64,000 bases of DNA, from contig JAMYHL010000005.1 of the NCBI GenBank assembly GCA_025531455.1, forward strand, positions 372,001 to 436,000, in the 5' to 3' direction. The stretch's first letter is position 1. Every line of letters begins with the position of its first letter. Shown piece by piece: positions 55,720 through 64,000 of the stretch. Source of the DNA: Apiotrichum sp. Y4204 (Eukaryota > Basidiomycota > Tremellomycetes > Trichosporonales > Trichosporonaceae). Made by a program: the position numbers and the translations under genes. The notes beneath the pieces are model-generated. The model had not been told where the DNA came from, made no database searches, and was given only the letters and a program-made list of their open reading frames with translations.

Positions 55720-56321
55720 GGTTGCGGACTGGAGTGGGAGTGTATCGCCAAGAGGGGATATGTGCGAAGGTTGATATAAAAGATGGAGTCTAGAGTGTCG
55801 AGTGTCGAGGTGAAGTGGAGTTGGATTGAATTGTGGATTGTGGATTGTGTACGACTCTTGAGAGTGTGGCAGATGGGACGGAGCCAATTTTGTGGTGGTG
55901 GCACCAACCAAATGTGGCTGCGAAAGCGAGATGGATGCGGACATGACACACGAAAATGAAGAGTGTGTTGGTTGTCTTGCATGTCTTTGTCTCACACTTG
56001 CATTGTCCGCATTGGGTGCGAATGCGGAGGAATGGTGTTGGTGCACTGTGGGAAGAGCATGCGGCGAGGTGGGGGATGGTGGTGCGAGGACTGTCAGTCG
56101 TTCGCACGGATCCTGACGTTGAGAACGCCTGTCCGGACGCGGACCGCACTCGACAGGCCATGCCAACGGCTCGACAGGCTATGCCAACGGACCCTCCCAG
56201 CCTCCCAGCTCCCACAAATGTCCCACACATAATCATGAAACCCACCGCAGCGGTCACGAGAATACATCTTGCCCTGGATACAGTAGCTACTAATGAAATA
56301 CTTTTTTGTCGTCTGGTTCTT
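55720..56321. promoter_or_regulatory. Upstream region of BUR1
   Basis: 602 bases between the BUR1 start and the stop of the choline oxidase-like gene. Minus-strand frames continue from the neighbouring genes but carry no motif. The short repeat TTGTGGATTGTGGATTGTG occurs near 55830. Confidence 0.4.
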
Positions 56322-57956
56322 CTAGAGACGCGCGCCGTCGCCCTTCCATCCCTTCTCGCGGGCGATAATCTCGGCAGCGTGCTCGCCAACAGCAAGGACC
56401 GTGAGCATGGGGTTGACAGTCACCATCTCGGGGAAGACACTTGCGTCAACGACGCGGAGGCCGCGCACGCCGCGGACGCGGAGCGCCGGGTCGACGACCG
56501 CCAGCGGGTCGTTCTTCACGTCGCCCATGCGCATCGTGCCGGCCGGGTGGTACACTGTGTGCGCGGCGCGGCGCGCGTACTCGCTGATCGCCTCGTCCGT
56601 CTTCACCTCGGGACCGGGGCACACCTCCTTGACGAGCCAGTCCTTGAACGGCGCCTCCTGAGCGACCTTGCGGGCGGCGTGGATGCCGGCGACAAACGTC
56701 GCGGCGTCGTATCCCTCCGGATCGGTAAAGTAGCGGAAGTCGAGGGCGGGCTTGACGCTCGGGTCCGACGAGGTGAGGTAGAGCTTGCCGCGGGAGCGCG
56801 GGCGGGGGATGTTGGGCGTCATGCAGAATGCATACCGGTCCTTGATCTGCGGGTAGCCCAGGCGCTCGGTGTTGACGGTGAAGGGGATCTGGTAGCAGTG
56901 CATCATGAGGTCGGTCGCGTCGTCGTTGGGGCCGATGGGCTCGCGGCGGAGGAAAATACCCGCGTCAGAGTCCATGGTCGTCTGGTCCTCGGGAACTGGC
57001 TTGTTCAGCTCCCAGATGATGATCGTCTCGGGGTGGTCGAGGAGGTTCTCGCCGACACCGGGAATGTCCTTGACGACGTTGATGCCGAGGGCCTCGAGCT
57101 CGGCGCGCGGGCCAAGACCGGAGAGGAGCGAGAGGCGGGGAGTGTCGACCGCGCCGCCGGACAGAATAATCTCGCCGCCCTTCTTCGGCGAAATGGTGAC
57201 CTTGGAGCCGTCCTTGAGGGTGACGTTGACGCCGGTGGCCTGGTCGCCGTCGACATTGACGCGCGAGACCCACGCCTCGGTGAGAATAGTCAGGTTCGGG
57301 CGCACCTCGTCGCCGCGGAACAGGGGGTGGATGTACGCGACACTGGCGCTCGAGCGCGTGCCGTCCTCGGTGTTGTACGAGATGGAGAAGAATCCGACGC
57401 CCTCCTTGAACTGGCCGTCGCGGCGGATCGTCCTGTTAAAGTCTTCGATAACGGGAATGTCCAGGGCCGAAGAGCAGGACGAGATCCAGTCCTTGACGAG
57501 CTGGTTGCGGTGGCGCTCGTGGACCGGCTGGATGGTGTTGCGGAGCTTGTCGATCATGCGCATCATCGTGTCAAAGTCCCAGCCAGTCGCACCGCGGTAC
57601 ACCCAGCTGTCCATGTCGCGGCGGAAGGGGCGGAACGAGATGAGCGTGTTGTGCGACGAGCAGCCGCCGAGCACCTTTGCGCGCGAGTGGCGGATGTGGC
57701 TGTTACCCATGTGCTGCTCGGTCGTGCCGTAGTCGTAGTCGTACTTTCCGCCGAGCATGCCGAGCCACTCGCGGAGGTTGAGCACCTCGGGCTTGTCAAA
57801 GTCGGTCGGGCCGCCCTCGATGACGAGCACACGGTGGTGCGGGAGGTACGACGTGAGGCGCGAGGCGAGCACACACCCGGCGGTGCCGCCGCCGACAATG
57901 ACATAGTCATAGTGGCCCGAGAGCTCGGACTGGGGGAGAGAGGACTTGCACTCCAT
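56322..57956 (-). CDS. Choline oxidase/dehydrogenase-type GMC flavoenzyme
   Basis: The predicted reaction is choline to betaine aldehyde, and possibly on to glycine betaine. The gene is a 544-aa intronless frame. It has the FAD-binding GGGTAG near the N-terminus and the flavinylation motif GGCSSHN with His102 (equivalent to the FAD-linked His of bacterial choline oxidase). PGVGENLLDHPE is also present, with catalytic His470 in YHPAGTMRMG and Asn515 in VTVNPMLT. The residue after HN is Thr104, where Arthrobacter choline oxidase has Ser. The C-terminus is GARL, and ARL fits a peroxisomal PTS1 signal. It diverges from the betaine-aldehyde dehydrogenase gene at 59459, which strongly supports a choline role. 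Another alcohol substrate of the GMC family cannot be excluded. Confidence 0.85.
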   Translation of the reverse strand: MECKSSLPQSELSGHYDYVIVGGGTAGCVLASRLTSYLPHHRVLVIEGGPTDFDKPEVLNLREWLGMLGGKYDYDYGTTEQHMGNSHIRHSRAKVLGGCSSHNTLISFRPFRRDMDSWVYRGATGWDFDTMMRMIDKLRNTIQPVHERHRNQLVKDWISSCSSALDIPVIEDFNRTIRRDGQFKEGVGFFSISYNTEDGTRSSASVAYIHPLFRGDEVRPNLTILTEAWVSRVNVDGDQATGVNVTLKDGSKVTISPKKGGEIILSGGAVDTPRLSLLSGLGPRAELEALGINVVKDIPGVGENLLDHPETIIIWELNKPVPEDQTTMDSDAGIFLRREPIGPNDDATDLMMHCYQIPFTVNTERLGYPQIKDRYAFCMTPNIPRPRSRGKLYLTSSDPSVKPALDFRYFTDPEGYDAATFVAGIHAARKVAQEAPFKDWLVKEVCPGPEVKTDEAISEYARRAAHTVYHPAGTMRMGDVKNDPLAVVDPALRVRGVRGLRVVDASVFPEMVTVNPMLTVLAVGEHAAEIIAREKGWKGDGARL

Positions 57957-59458
57957 GGTGGGATGTTTTGGATCGGAAGAGGGGGGGTATGGAGGGGACA
58001 GTCGAGATAGCGAGGGCGCCTATATGTGCGGCGCCCGCGGTGGGGAGCAGCCCACAGCTGGCGGTACACAGACACAGGCCGGAGCTGCTGCTGTTGCACC
58101 ACCTGAAGCGCAGGCCGGGTGCACTGGCCCGCACCTCATACAGCTGGCACCCCAAGTCGGACCCAAGAACCCAAGCATTCCAAGGAGGAACCAAGCAAGA
58201 AAAATCGGGGGCATCTCCGATATCCGTTCCCGGCGGGTGGAACAGTAGTGCCTGCAAACAGCGAGGTGATCAATCAGTGTACTGCTTCTGCTACTGTTCA
58301 ATCGACGGGCCCCTGACATTGCCCAGCAGTTATCCCCTGCGTGCTCGCTCCCTCCTGCTCCCTGCTCCCCCCTGCTCGCCAGCTGCCCCTGCCCCTGTGC
58401 CGTCTCGTGAAGTCTTGGGGTCCTCGCGGCTGTGCCGAATGTCTGGCGATCTTGCGCTGTGCCTCGGATGCTCCTCCTGGCGTACGTGCTCCTGTGGTTT
58501 CGGCCTTTCTTGGATTGGGTTGCGGTTTTATCATCGATAGCAGGGAGATTAGGGCCATACACCGCACCCGCACTCCGATACGAGCACGAGTACTCGGTGC
58601 ACGGCCCCGGGAGCACGGCCCGAGCATCTGCCGAGGGTACAGGCAAGACAATGCCTTTTGTCTTGCCCCCGTGTGCGAGTTTGTGAGCGGACGGGGTTGC
58701 CATGATACGCACACGAGCTGGTGCTAGTAGTGCTGCAGGTGCTTCAGGTGCTGCAAAATGCACGAATCACATGATCCGCCCGACGAGGTGGCGCCGCGGC
58801 CAACGTCATTGTCGGAATGGAGGCGTGATAGTGCAGTAATCTTGGGCAGCAGCAAAAAAGACAAAGAAAAGCGCACCCGACTCTCCCAAGGCTGCTTACG
58901 AGAACGGCTCCGACTGGCAAAAAGCTTTTCAAGGCTTGTCTGCAGCAAGGCACACGATGGAGCCGCACTGCGCACCGGAGCGCTGGAGCTTGTCACCCCG
59001 AGCGGCCCTGCAGGTCCGTGATAATTTTTTTCAGCAGCGATGTTTTTATTTTTATTTTTTCCGTGTCCGAGATAATTTTTTCTCTTGGATGACGTCGGGG
59101 GCGTGTTGCGGCGCGGCCGCAATTCATGTCTGGGCAGGGTCGCTGTCAGAGGGCGACACACCTAGTGAGCGAGTGCATGGGATGGTGACCATGAGAGGGT
59201 GGAGATGGTGGAGACCGGTACAGGGAGCGTGGAGAGCGTGGAAAACGCGCGGTGAGCTTCATGAGTGCCTCGGTGCCTCCATGCCTCCTGGCCTCCTGGC
59301 TCCAAGGCTCCGATTGTTGGGATCACGAGGCGGTAGATTACCAAGACCATGTGCTTGGCGAGAGATCGAGACTGAATTCCGCTCTGGCCGCACTCTCCGT
59401 TGTCATCTCATTCATCATTCTCCACTTCTCTCTCCCAAAGCAAAACCCAAAAAACAAA
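57957..59458. promoter_or_regulatory. Shared divergent region of the choline-betaine gene pair
   Basis: The 1.5 kb between two diverging catabolic genes should control both. Two GATAA boxes in similar T-rich surroundings occur 51 bases apart (TGATAA 59019-59024, AGATAA 59070-59075), with others scattered. GATA-type nitrogen regulators bind HGATAR. The total count is about that expected by chance, so only the close pair is suggestive. No gene was recognised in the gap. Confidence 0.5.
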
Positions 59459-60997
59459 ATGACATTCGCGCGCGAGATCCACACCTTCTACGGCGGCCGC
59501 GCACATTCCGAGGACGAGGCGGGCGCGCCGTTCCAGTCGATCGACCCGGCGACAGGAGAACCCATCGCGACCGTGTACACGACCACGGCGGCGCAGCTCG
59601 ATGCCGCCGTCGAGACGGCACAGGAGGCGTTCCGCGGGTGGTCGCGCACGCCGCCGATGGAGCGCGCGAGGATCCTCCTCAAGGCGGTTGCGCTGCTCCG
59701 GGAACGTAACGACGACCTCGCACGCACCGAGACTCTCGACACCGGCAAGTCGTGGAGCGAGACCTCGGCAGTCGATATTGTCACCGGCGCAGATGTGCTC
59801 GAGTACTATGCGTACTATGTCGCATCTGGTGGACTCGACGGGAAGACGACGGTGCTCCGGCCAGGAGAGAGCGGCGCGACGATCCACACGGTACACGAGC
59901 CGCTTGGCGTGTGCGCCGGCATCGGCGCGTGGAACTACCCTATCCAGATTGCGCTGTGGAAGAGCGCTGCGTGTCTCGCGGCGGGAAACACAATGGTGTA
60001 CAAGCCAAGCGAAGTGACTCCCCTGCACGCCAACACGCTCGCGGAGATCTTTATCGAGGCGGGCCTTCCCAAGGGCGTCTTCAACGTCGTGTACGGCGAC
60101 GGACCGTCGTGCGGCGCCCCGCTCACGGCTCACCCCGGTATCGCCAAGGTCAGCTTCACCGGCCAGGTCTCGACGGGATCCAAGGTCGCTGCCGCAGCCG
60201 CGCGCGATATGAAGAGCGTGACGATGGAGCTGGGCGGCAAGAGCCCGCTGCTCGTCCTCCCGGATGCGGACGTTGATGAGGCCGCCGACGTCGCGATGAT
60301 GGCCAACTTTTACTCGACAGGACAGGTGTGCACGAACGGCACGCGCGTGTTCGTCCCCGACACACTCCTCGCGGCCGTCGAGGAGGCGATCGCCAAGCGG
60401 TGCCGCGAGGGTATCCGCATGGGCATGCCGATGGACAAGGACACCAACTTTGGCCCCGTGGTGAGCAAGGCGCACAAGGCCAAGGTCGACGAGTACATTG
60501 CGCACGGGAAGAATGTCGACCGCGCAAAGGTGCTGTACGACGGCGCGGCCGAGGCGCAAAAGACTAAACCGACACCGAACGGCTTCTGGGTCCCGCCGGT
60601 CGTGTTCACAAACTGCACCGACGAGATGCGCATCGTGCGCGAGGAGATTTTCGGGCCCGTGATGGCCATTCTGCCGTACTCGACCAAGGGCAAGACGCAG
60701 GAGGAGTGGACTGCACAGCTGCTCGAGCGCGCAAACGACACGCCGATGGGTCTCGCCGCCGGTGTGGTCGGCACGGACATTGGCCTCGCAAAGTACCTCG
60801 TCAGCGAGCTCCAGGCCGGTATCACCTGGATCAACACGTGGGGCGAGTCGCCTGCCGAGATGCCTGTTGGAGGGTGGAAGATGAGCGGCATCGGACTCGA
60901 GAACGGCCACGAGGGAATCATGGCGTACACCCGCACGAAGAGCACGCTCGTTCAGCTCGGTCGCGGCGCGTGCGCCGGCGTATTTTGTAAGCTCTAG
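59459..60997 (+). CDS. Betaine-aldehyde dehydrogenase-type ALDH
   Basis: NAD(P)-dependent aldehyde dehydrogenase, predicted to oxidise betaine aldehyde to glycine betaine. It is 512 aa and intronless; the frame is open further upstream, but ATG 59459 begins the ALDH fold in an AAAACAAAATG context. Motifs: IGAWNYP and KPSEVTP (cofactor site), ELGGKSP with general-base Glu257, GQVCTNGTR with nucleophile Cys291, and EEIFGPV. MPVGGWKMSGIG is also present. Overall motif spelling is that of BADH (ALDH9-like). The protein ends CKL, which fits PTS1. Its divergent neighbour is the choline oxidase-type gene, so the pair covers choline to betaine in two steps. Confidence 0.9.
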   Translation: MTFAREIHTFYGGRAHSEDEAGAPFQSIDPATGEPIATVYTTTAAQLDAAVETAQEAFRGWSRTPPMERARILLKAVALLRERNDDLARTETLDTGKSWSETSAVDIVTGADVLEYYAYYVASGGLDGKTTVLRPGESGATIHTVHEPLGVCAGIGAWNYPIQIALWKSAACLAAGNTMVYKPSEVTPLHANTLAEIFIEAGLPKGVFNVVYGDGPSCGAPLTAHPGIAKVSFTGQVSTGSKVAAAAARDMKSVTMELGGKSPLLVLPDADVDEAADVAMMANFYSTGQVCTNGTRVFVPDTLLAAVEEAIAKRCREGIRMGMPMDKDTNFGPVVSKAHKAKVDEYIAHGKNVDRAKVLYDGAAEAQKTKPTPNGFWVPPVVFTNCTDEMRIVREEIFGPVMAILPYSTKGKTQEEWTAQLLERANDTPMGLAAGVVGTDIGLAKYLVSELQAGITWINTWGESPAEMPVGGWKMSGIGLENGHEGIMAYTRTKSTLVQLGRGACAGVFCKL

Positions 60998-61704
60998 AGT
61001 ACGATGTAATGGGTAGCTGATTGGGAAGGTTAGATGCAGTAAGGACTATAAGTGCGAATGAAAGGTGTTGCAGTGCCGAAAGGGCGGCGGATGTTAGGGA
61101 TGTTAGTCACCAAGCCTGGACGGAGATACAGACAAGGTGGCCAGACCAGAAGAAAGTTGAGGTCAGATATCAACGGTCAGCAGCTCAGCAGGTCGGCCGT
61201 AGCAAGTTGGCGAAACGAGAGCCTGGAAAGCCTCCTCATCTGTGATCTACACGAGGACTGTCGATGTGAGGTGGCTCGTACTGGGGTCTCCGACATGCTC
61301 GACACGAGCAGATGTACCCAGAGTGCCAGGAGGGAGATCGTGACCGTCGCCGCCCCTGACTGCCGTGGCGCTGCGGCCACGCTGGGTCTGATTCCTTGCC
61401 GACTTTCATGCGTATCTACTGCACTACGGCGTGGTCTCTGCAATTCTGCAAGCTCTGCATGCTTTACAACTTCTGTAGTGCTGTGGATGACCATTGAATG
61501 GGGAGTCGAGGCTCACTGTAGACCATGCACCGATGAAGGTGGACGGTTCATGTGTCTTGGGGGTTTCAATACGGGAGTAAAAATCCACTTTGCCACCCAG
61601 CACCCAGCCGCCCAACTCCATCCCCCTCATCGCCAACATTCATCTCGCCGCCGACATCAACCTCTTCTTCATCATCCACTCTCTCCCCCCGAACCCCAAC
61701 CACA
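60998..61704. promoter_or_regulatory. Spacer between BADH and YJU2
   Basis: 707 bases holding the BADH 3' end and the YJU2 promoter. A pyrimidine-rich leader (61600-61700) precedes the YJU2 ATG. No gene seen. Confidence 0.4.
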
Positions 61705-62773
61705 ATGTCCGAACGCAAGGTGCTCCAGAAATAGTACGTGTTTCTCCCACTGTACAGTGCTGACGGCAGCTATCCCCCGGACTTTGATCCGTCCAAGATC
61801 AAGCGCCGGAAGGGGATCAACAAGAACATGCAGATGACCGTGCGTCTCATGGCGCCGTACTCTATGCGCTGTGTGAAATGCGGAGAGTACATCTGTGAGT
61901 AGAGAGAGATGGTGTATTTGGGGTTGAAGCTGACATTTTAGATCGCGGGAAAAAGTTCAATGCGCGCAAGGAGACGGACGTCGGGGGAGAGTACCTCGGC
62001 ATCAAGGTGTTCCGGTTCTACATTGTGAGTGTGTGGCCGCAGATGAATACTCTCCCCAGCATCTGCAACTCCCCCTCCAGAGTCTGTTGACTAACACGCA
62101 GAAATGCCCGGTGTGTTCCTCGGAAATCACGTTCAAGACGGACCCGAAGAATGGCGATTTCGTTCCCGAGCACGGCGCGACGCGCAACTTTGACAACTGG
62201 AAGGAGAACGACCCGACAGGCAAGCTGGGCCAGCTTCCCGGCGCGGACGACGATGAGGAGTACGACTCTGAGGGGAACGACCGAGAGGCGCGGCGCGAGC
62301 GCGACGCCATGGCCGACCTGGAGCGGAGCCAGGAGGCCGCGCGGCACGAGATGGAGGTCATGGACCAGCTTTCGGGGCTGAGGCAGCGGAATGCGCGGGT
62401 GGAAACCTCGAAAATCGCCGACGACCCGACCGCGCTCCTCGCCGCGCTGCATGCTGAGAAGGAGGATAAGGAGGCCGAGGAGCGCCGCGCCGCCGAGGAC
62501 GCAGAGGACGACGAGCTCGTCGCGCAGTACTTTGCGAAAATCGCGCCGCCCAAGCCGCAGGCGGCCGTGGCTGATGGCGAGGAGGCAGAGGGAGCAGAAC
62601 GGAAAATTACCGTCAAGCGCACGGCGCCGCTGGCTGCTGGAGAGCCGACTGTCGACTCGCTGCTTGCTGCCAAGGGCCTCACTGCGCCCGCGCCCGCGAT
62701 GCCCCCGCCTGCGGCGGCGAAGCGGAAGCGTAACGACATGCAGAAGATTCTCGGCATTAAGAAGAAGAAGTAG
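61705..62773 (+). CDS. YJU2: Splicing factor Yju2 (CWC16/CCDC94 family)
   Basis: Yju2 joins the spliceosome to promote the first catalytic step. Exons 61705-61733, 61770-61894, 61942-62024 and 62102-62773 give 302 aa. Introns are 36, 47 and 77 nt. The conserved N-terminal half is unmistakable: [20 protein letters not shown], a zinc-binding pair [10 protein letters not shown] and [25 protein letters not shown], and [10 protein letters not shown]. The C-terminal half is acidic then Ala/Pro-rich and ends KILGIKKKK. The 77-nt third intron contains several CAG triplets; the last one, after CTAACACG, keeps frame. Confidence 0.94.
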
Positions 62774-63074
62774 TGTATTAGATGTAGTGTTCTGTATTGT
62801 TGTGATGGACCCATGGGCTGGGTTAGGGCCCGGATCAGGATCTACTGAGGTGTCGCATGGGATTACGAGGGAGCAGGAGGCACATGTGAACCGGATGACT
62901 CTGACCATGTGTCCCTTATCAGTTACTGTACATTACTGTAAGCAGGAGAACATGTGAACCCTTCTCGCCGACCGGTGAGGTCGTCTTTGCTAGCGCTGTA
63001 GGCGTTTATAAGATGCATTCTCAAGCAAGCTATTCCTGCACCCCCCTCTTTTCTCCTCCTCTTCTCCCCACCTC
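62774..63074. other. Convergent 3' region YJU2 / alcohol dehydrogenase
   Basis: 301 bases between converging stops; no feature recognised. Confidence 0.4.
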
Positions 63075-64000
63075 TTACTTGACAGGCTCAATGTCCTGCG
63101 TCTGCTCGTCAGCGACATTATCCGCTTAATACTCACAAGAATGGTGCGGTAGCGCACGCTCGAGTCCTCGATGGCCTTGATGGCCTTGGCGGCGTCCTTC
63201 ATGGGCATGACGTTGATCCACGGCTTGACCTTCTGCTCGGCGGCGATATCGAGCATGCGCAGCGCCTCGGTGCGGCACCCGATATGGCCCGAGCCGAGGC
63301 TCGTCCCGCCGACCATGAGGCTCTGGCTCGTAATGTTCGCGAGGCCCTCGTCGGGGAGGCCGACAAAGACGAGGCGCTTGCCGACGTCGACACAGGTAAG
63401 CAGCTCGTCGATGGGGAGCTTGGAGCTGCTCGACGTGCAGATGATCACGTCAAAGGCGCGGAACAGGTCCTTTTCGAATCCGGGGGTCGTGGCGACAAAG
63501 TGCTTGGCGCCCATGGCCAATGCGTCCTCCTTCTTGGCGTCCGAGCGCGAGAGGACGGTGACTTCCGCACCGAGGGCGACAGCGAAGAGAACAGCATAGT
63601 GGCCCAGTCCGCCGAGACCGACGACACCGACCTTGGACCCCTTGCCGATGCCGTTGCGCACAAGAGGCGAGAAGACGGTCAGGCCGCCGCACAGCATCGA
63701 CGCCGCCTCCTCGGACGGGATCGACTCGGGGATCGGGAAGACGAACATCTCCTGCGCGCGGATGTGCGTGGAGTATCCGCCCTGGTGCTCGCTCTTGTCC
63801 GGCCAGTGCGTGTTGTAGCCGTGCACAGGGGTGGGGCAGTAGTTTTCTGACATCAGTGAATGTTCATGGGGGGAGAAACGGAGGGTGGTCAAGAGGAAAC
63901 AAGACAAGCATCCAGAGTCCATCCATCCTCGAACCCATTGCATTGCCGCTCGCTCCACTCGTCACACTCACCATTGTCATTCTTGCACCAGCGGCACTCG
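63075..64000 (-). CDS. Zinc-dependent NADP alcohol dehydrogenase (Adh6/cinnamyl type), partial 5' end
   Basis: This medium-chain dehydrogenase interconverts aldehydes and alcohols. The visible exons are 64000-63972 (continuing out of the window), 63846-63137 and 63095-63075, with introns of 125 and 41 nt. The first piece holds part of the structural-zinc lobe (ECRWCKNDNG, then ENYC after splicing). The Rossmann motif GVVGLGGLGHYAV and the Adh6-like GHIGCR follow, and the protein ends with DIEPVK. The catalytic-zinc N-terminal domain lies beyond the window edge, so completeness cannot be judged. The read-through version of the middle exon ends in a nonsense tail; splicing restores a normal C-terminus. 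Confidence 0.88.

Noticed and set aside
55956..58010. 684-codon plus-strand open frame opposite the choline oxidase-like gene
   Set aside because: It is an antisense shadow of a GC-rich coding frame; its sequence is rich in Arg, Val, Ala and Asp, without motifs, and the minus strand carries a complete enzyme.
57957..59458. Enrichment of GATA sites as proof of nitrogen control
   Set aside because: The number of HGATAR matches on both strands is roughly that expected by chance in 1.5 kb.
59408..60910. 500-codon minus-strand open frame opposite the aldehyde dehydrogenase gene
   Set aside because: Antisense shadow produced by GC-rich third codon positions; no family resemblance.

Overview
The window is GC-rich nuclear DNA of a basidiomycete fungus, most likely a tremellomycete yeast (Trichosporonales or a relative). 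The evidence is eukaryotic genes with many very short GT-AG introns (mostly 31-60 nt) and a CTRAC-type branch point just upstream of the acceptor, intron-bearing nuclear tRNA genes, and a fungal gene repertoire (STT4, BUR1, YJU2, RPB8, TIM17, UTR1-type NAD kinase). I rebuilt exon structures by hand from splice signals, reading frame and conserved motifs. In most multi-exon genes the exon lengths sum to an exact codon count, which supports the models. No CRISPR array, phage, rRNA gene or intact transposon was seen.

Layout, left to right. 1-12.7 kb: partial TIM17 (-), RPB8 (+), the large PI 4-kinase STT4 (-), an RBM18-like RRM protein (+), a small tRNA cluster (Phe, Gln, Phe) and an F-box/leucine-rich-repeat protein (+). 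12.9-25.9 kb: arylamine N-acetyltransferase (-), an unrecognised 279-aa protein (+), NAD kinase (-), chaperonin subunit CCT6 (-), an Arg/Ser-rich protein (+) and the Golgi membrane protein SFT2 (-). 26.7-37.3 kb: a candidate RNase P/MRP Rpr2/Snm1-type protein (+), a candidate Sld7 replication factor (-), exonuclease REX4 (-), a membrane dipeptidase (+) and an unrecognised two-membrane-segment protein (-).

37.3-52.4 kb is gene-poor: 5.2 kb with no convincing gene but with guanine-run tracts and degenerate repeats, then an alpha/beta hydrolase (-), a secreted glycoprotein (+), a tRNA-Leu, a short tandem repeat and a mucin-like single-pass membrane protein (-). 52.4-64 kb: cyclin-dependent kinase BUR1 (-), a divergent pair of intronless genes encoding a choline oxidase-type flavoenzyme (-) and a betaine-aldehyde dehydrogenase-type enzyme (+), the splicing factor YJU2 (+), and a partial zinc alcohol dehydrogenase (-).

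Most loci are unrelated housekeeping genes, as is usual in fungi. The one clear functional unit is the choline-to-glycine-betaine pair: two consecutive steps, transcribed away from a shared 1.5-kb region, with both proteins ending in peroxisome-targeting-like tripeptides (ARL and CKL). The least explained parts are the 5.2-kb gene-poor block with the 932-aa membrane protein beside it, the 279-aa orphan, and the candidate Sld7 and Rpr2/Snm1 genes.
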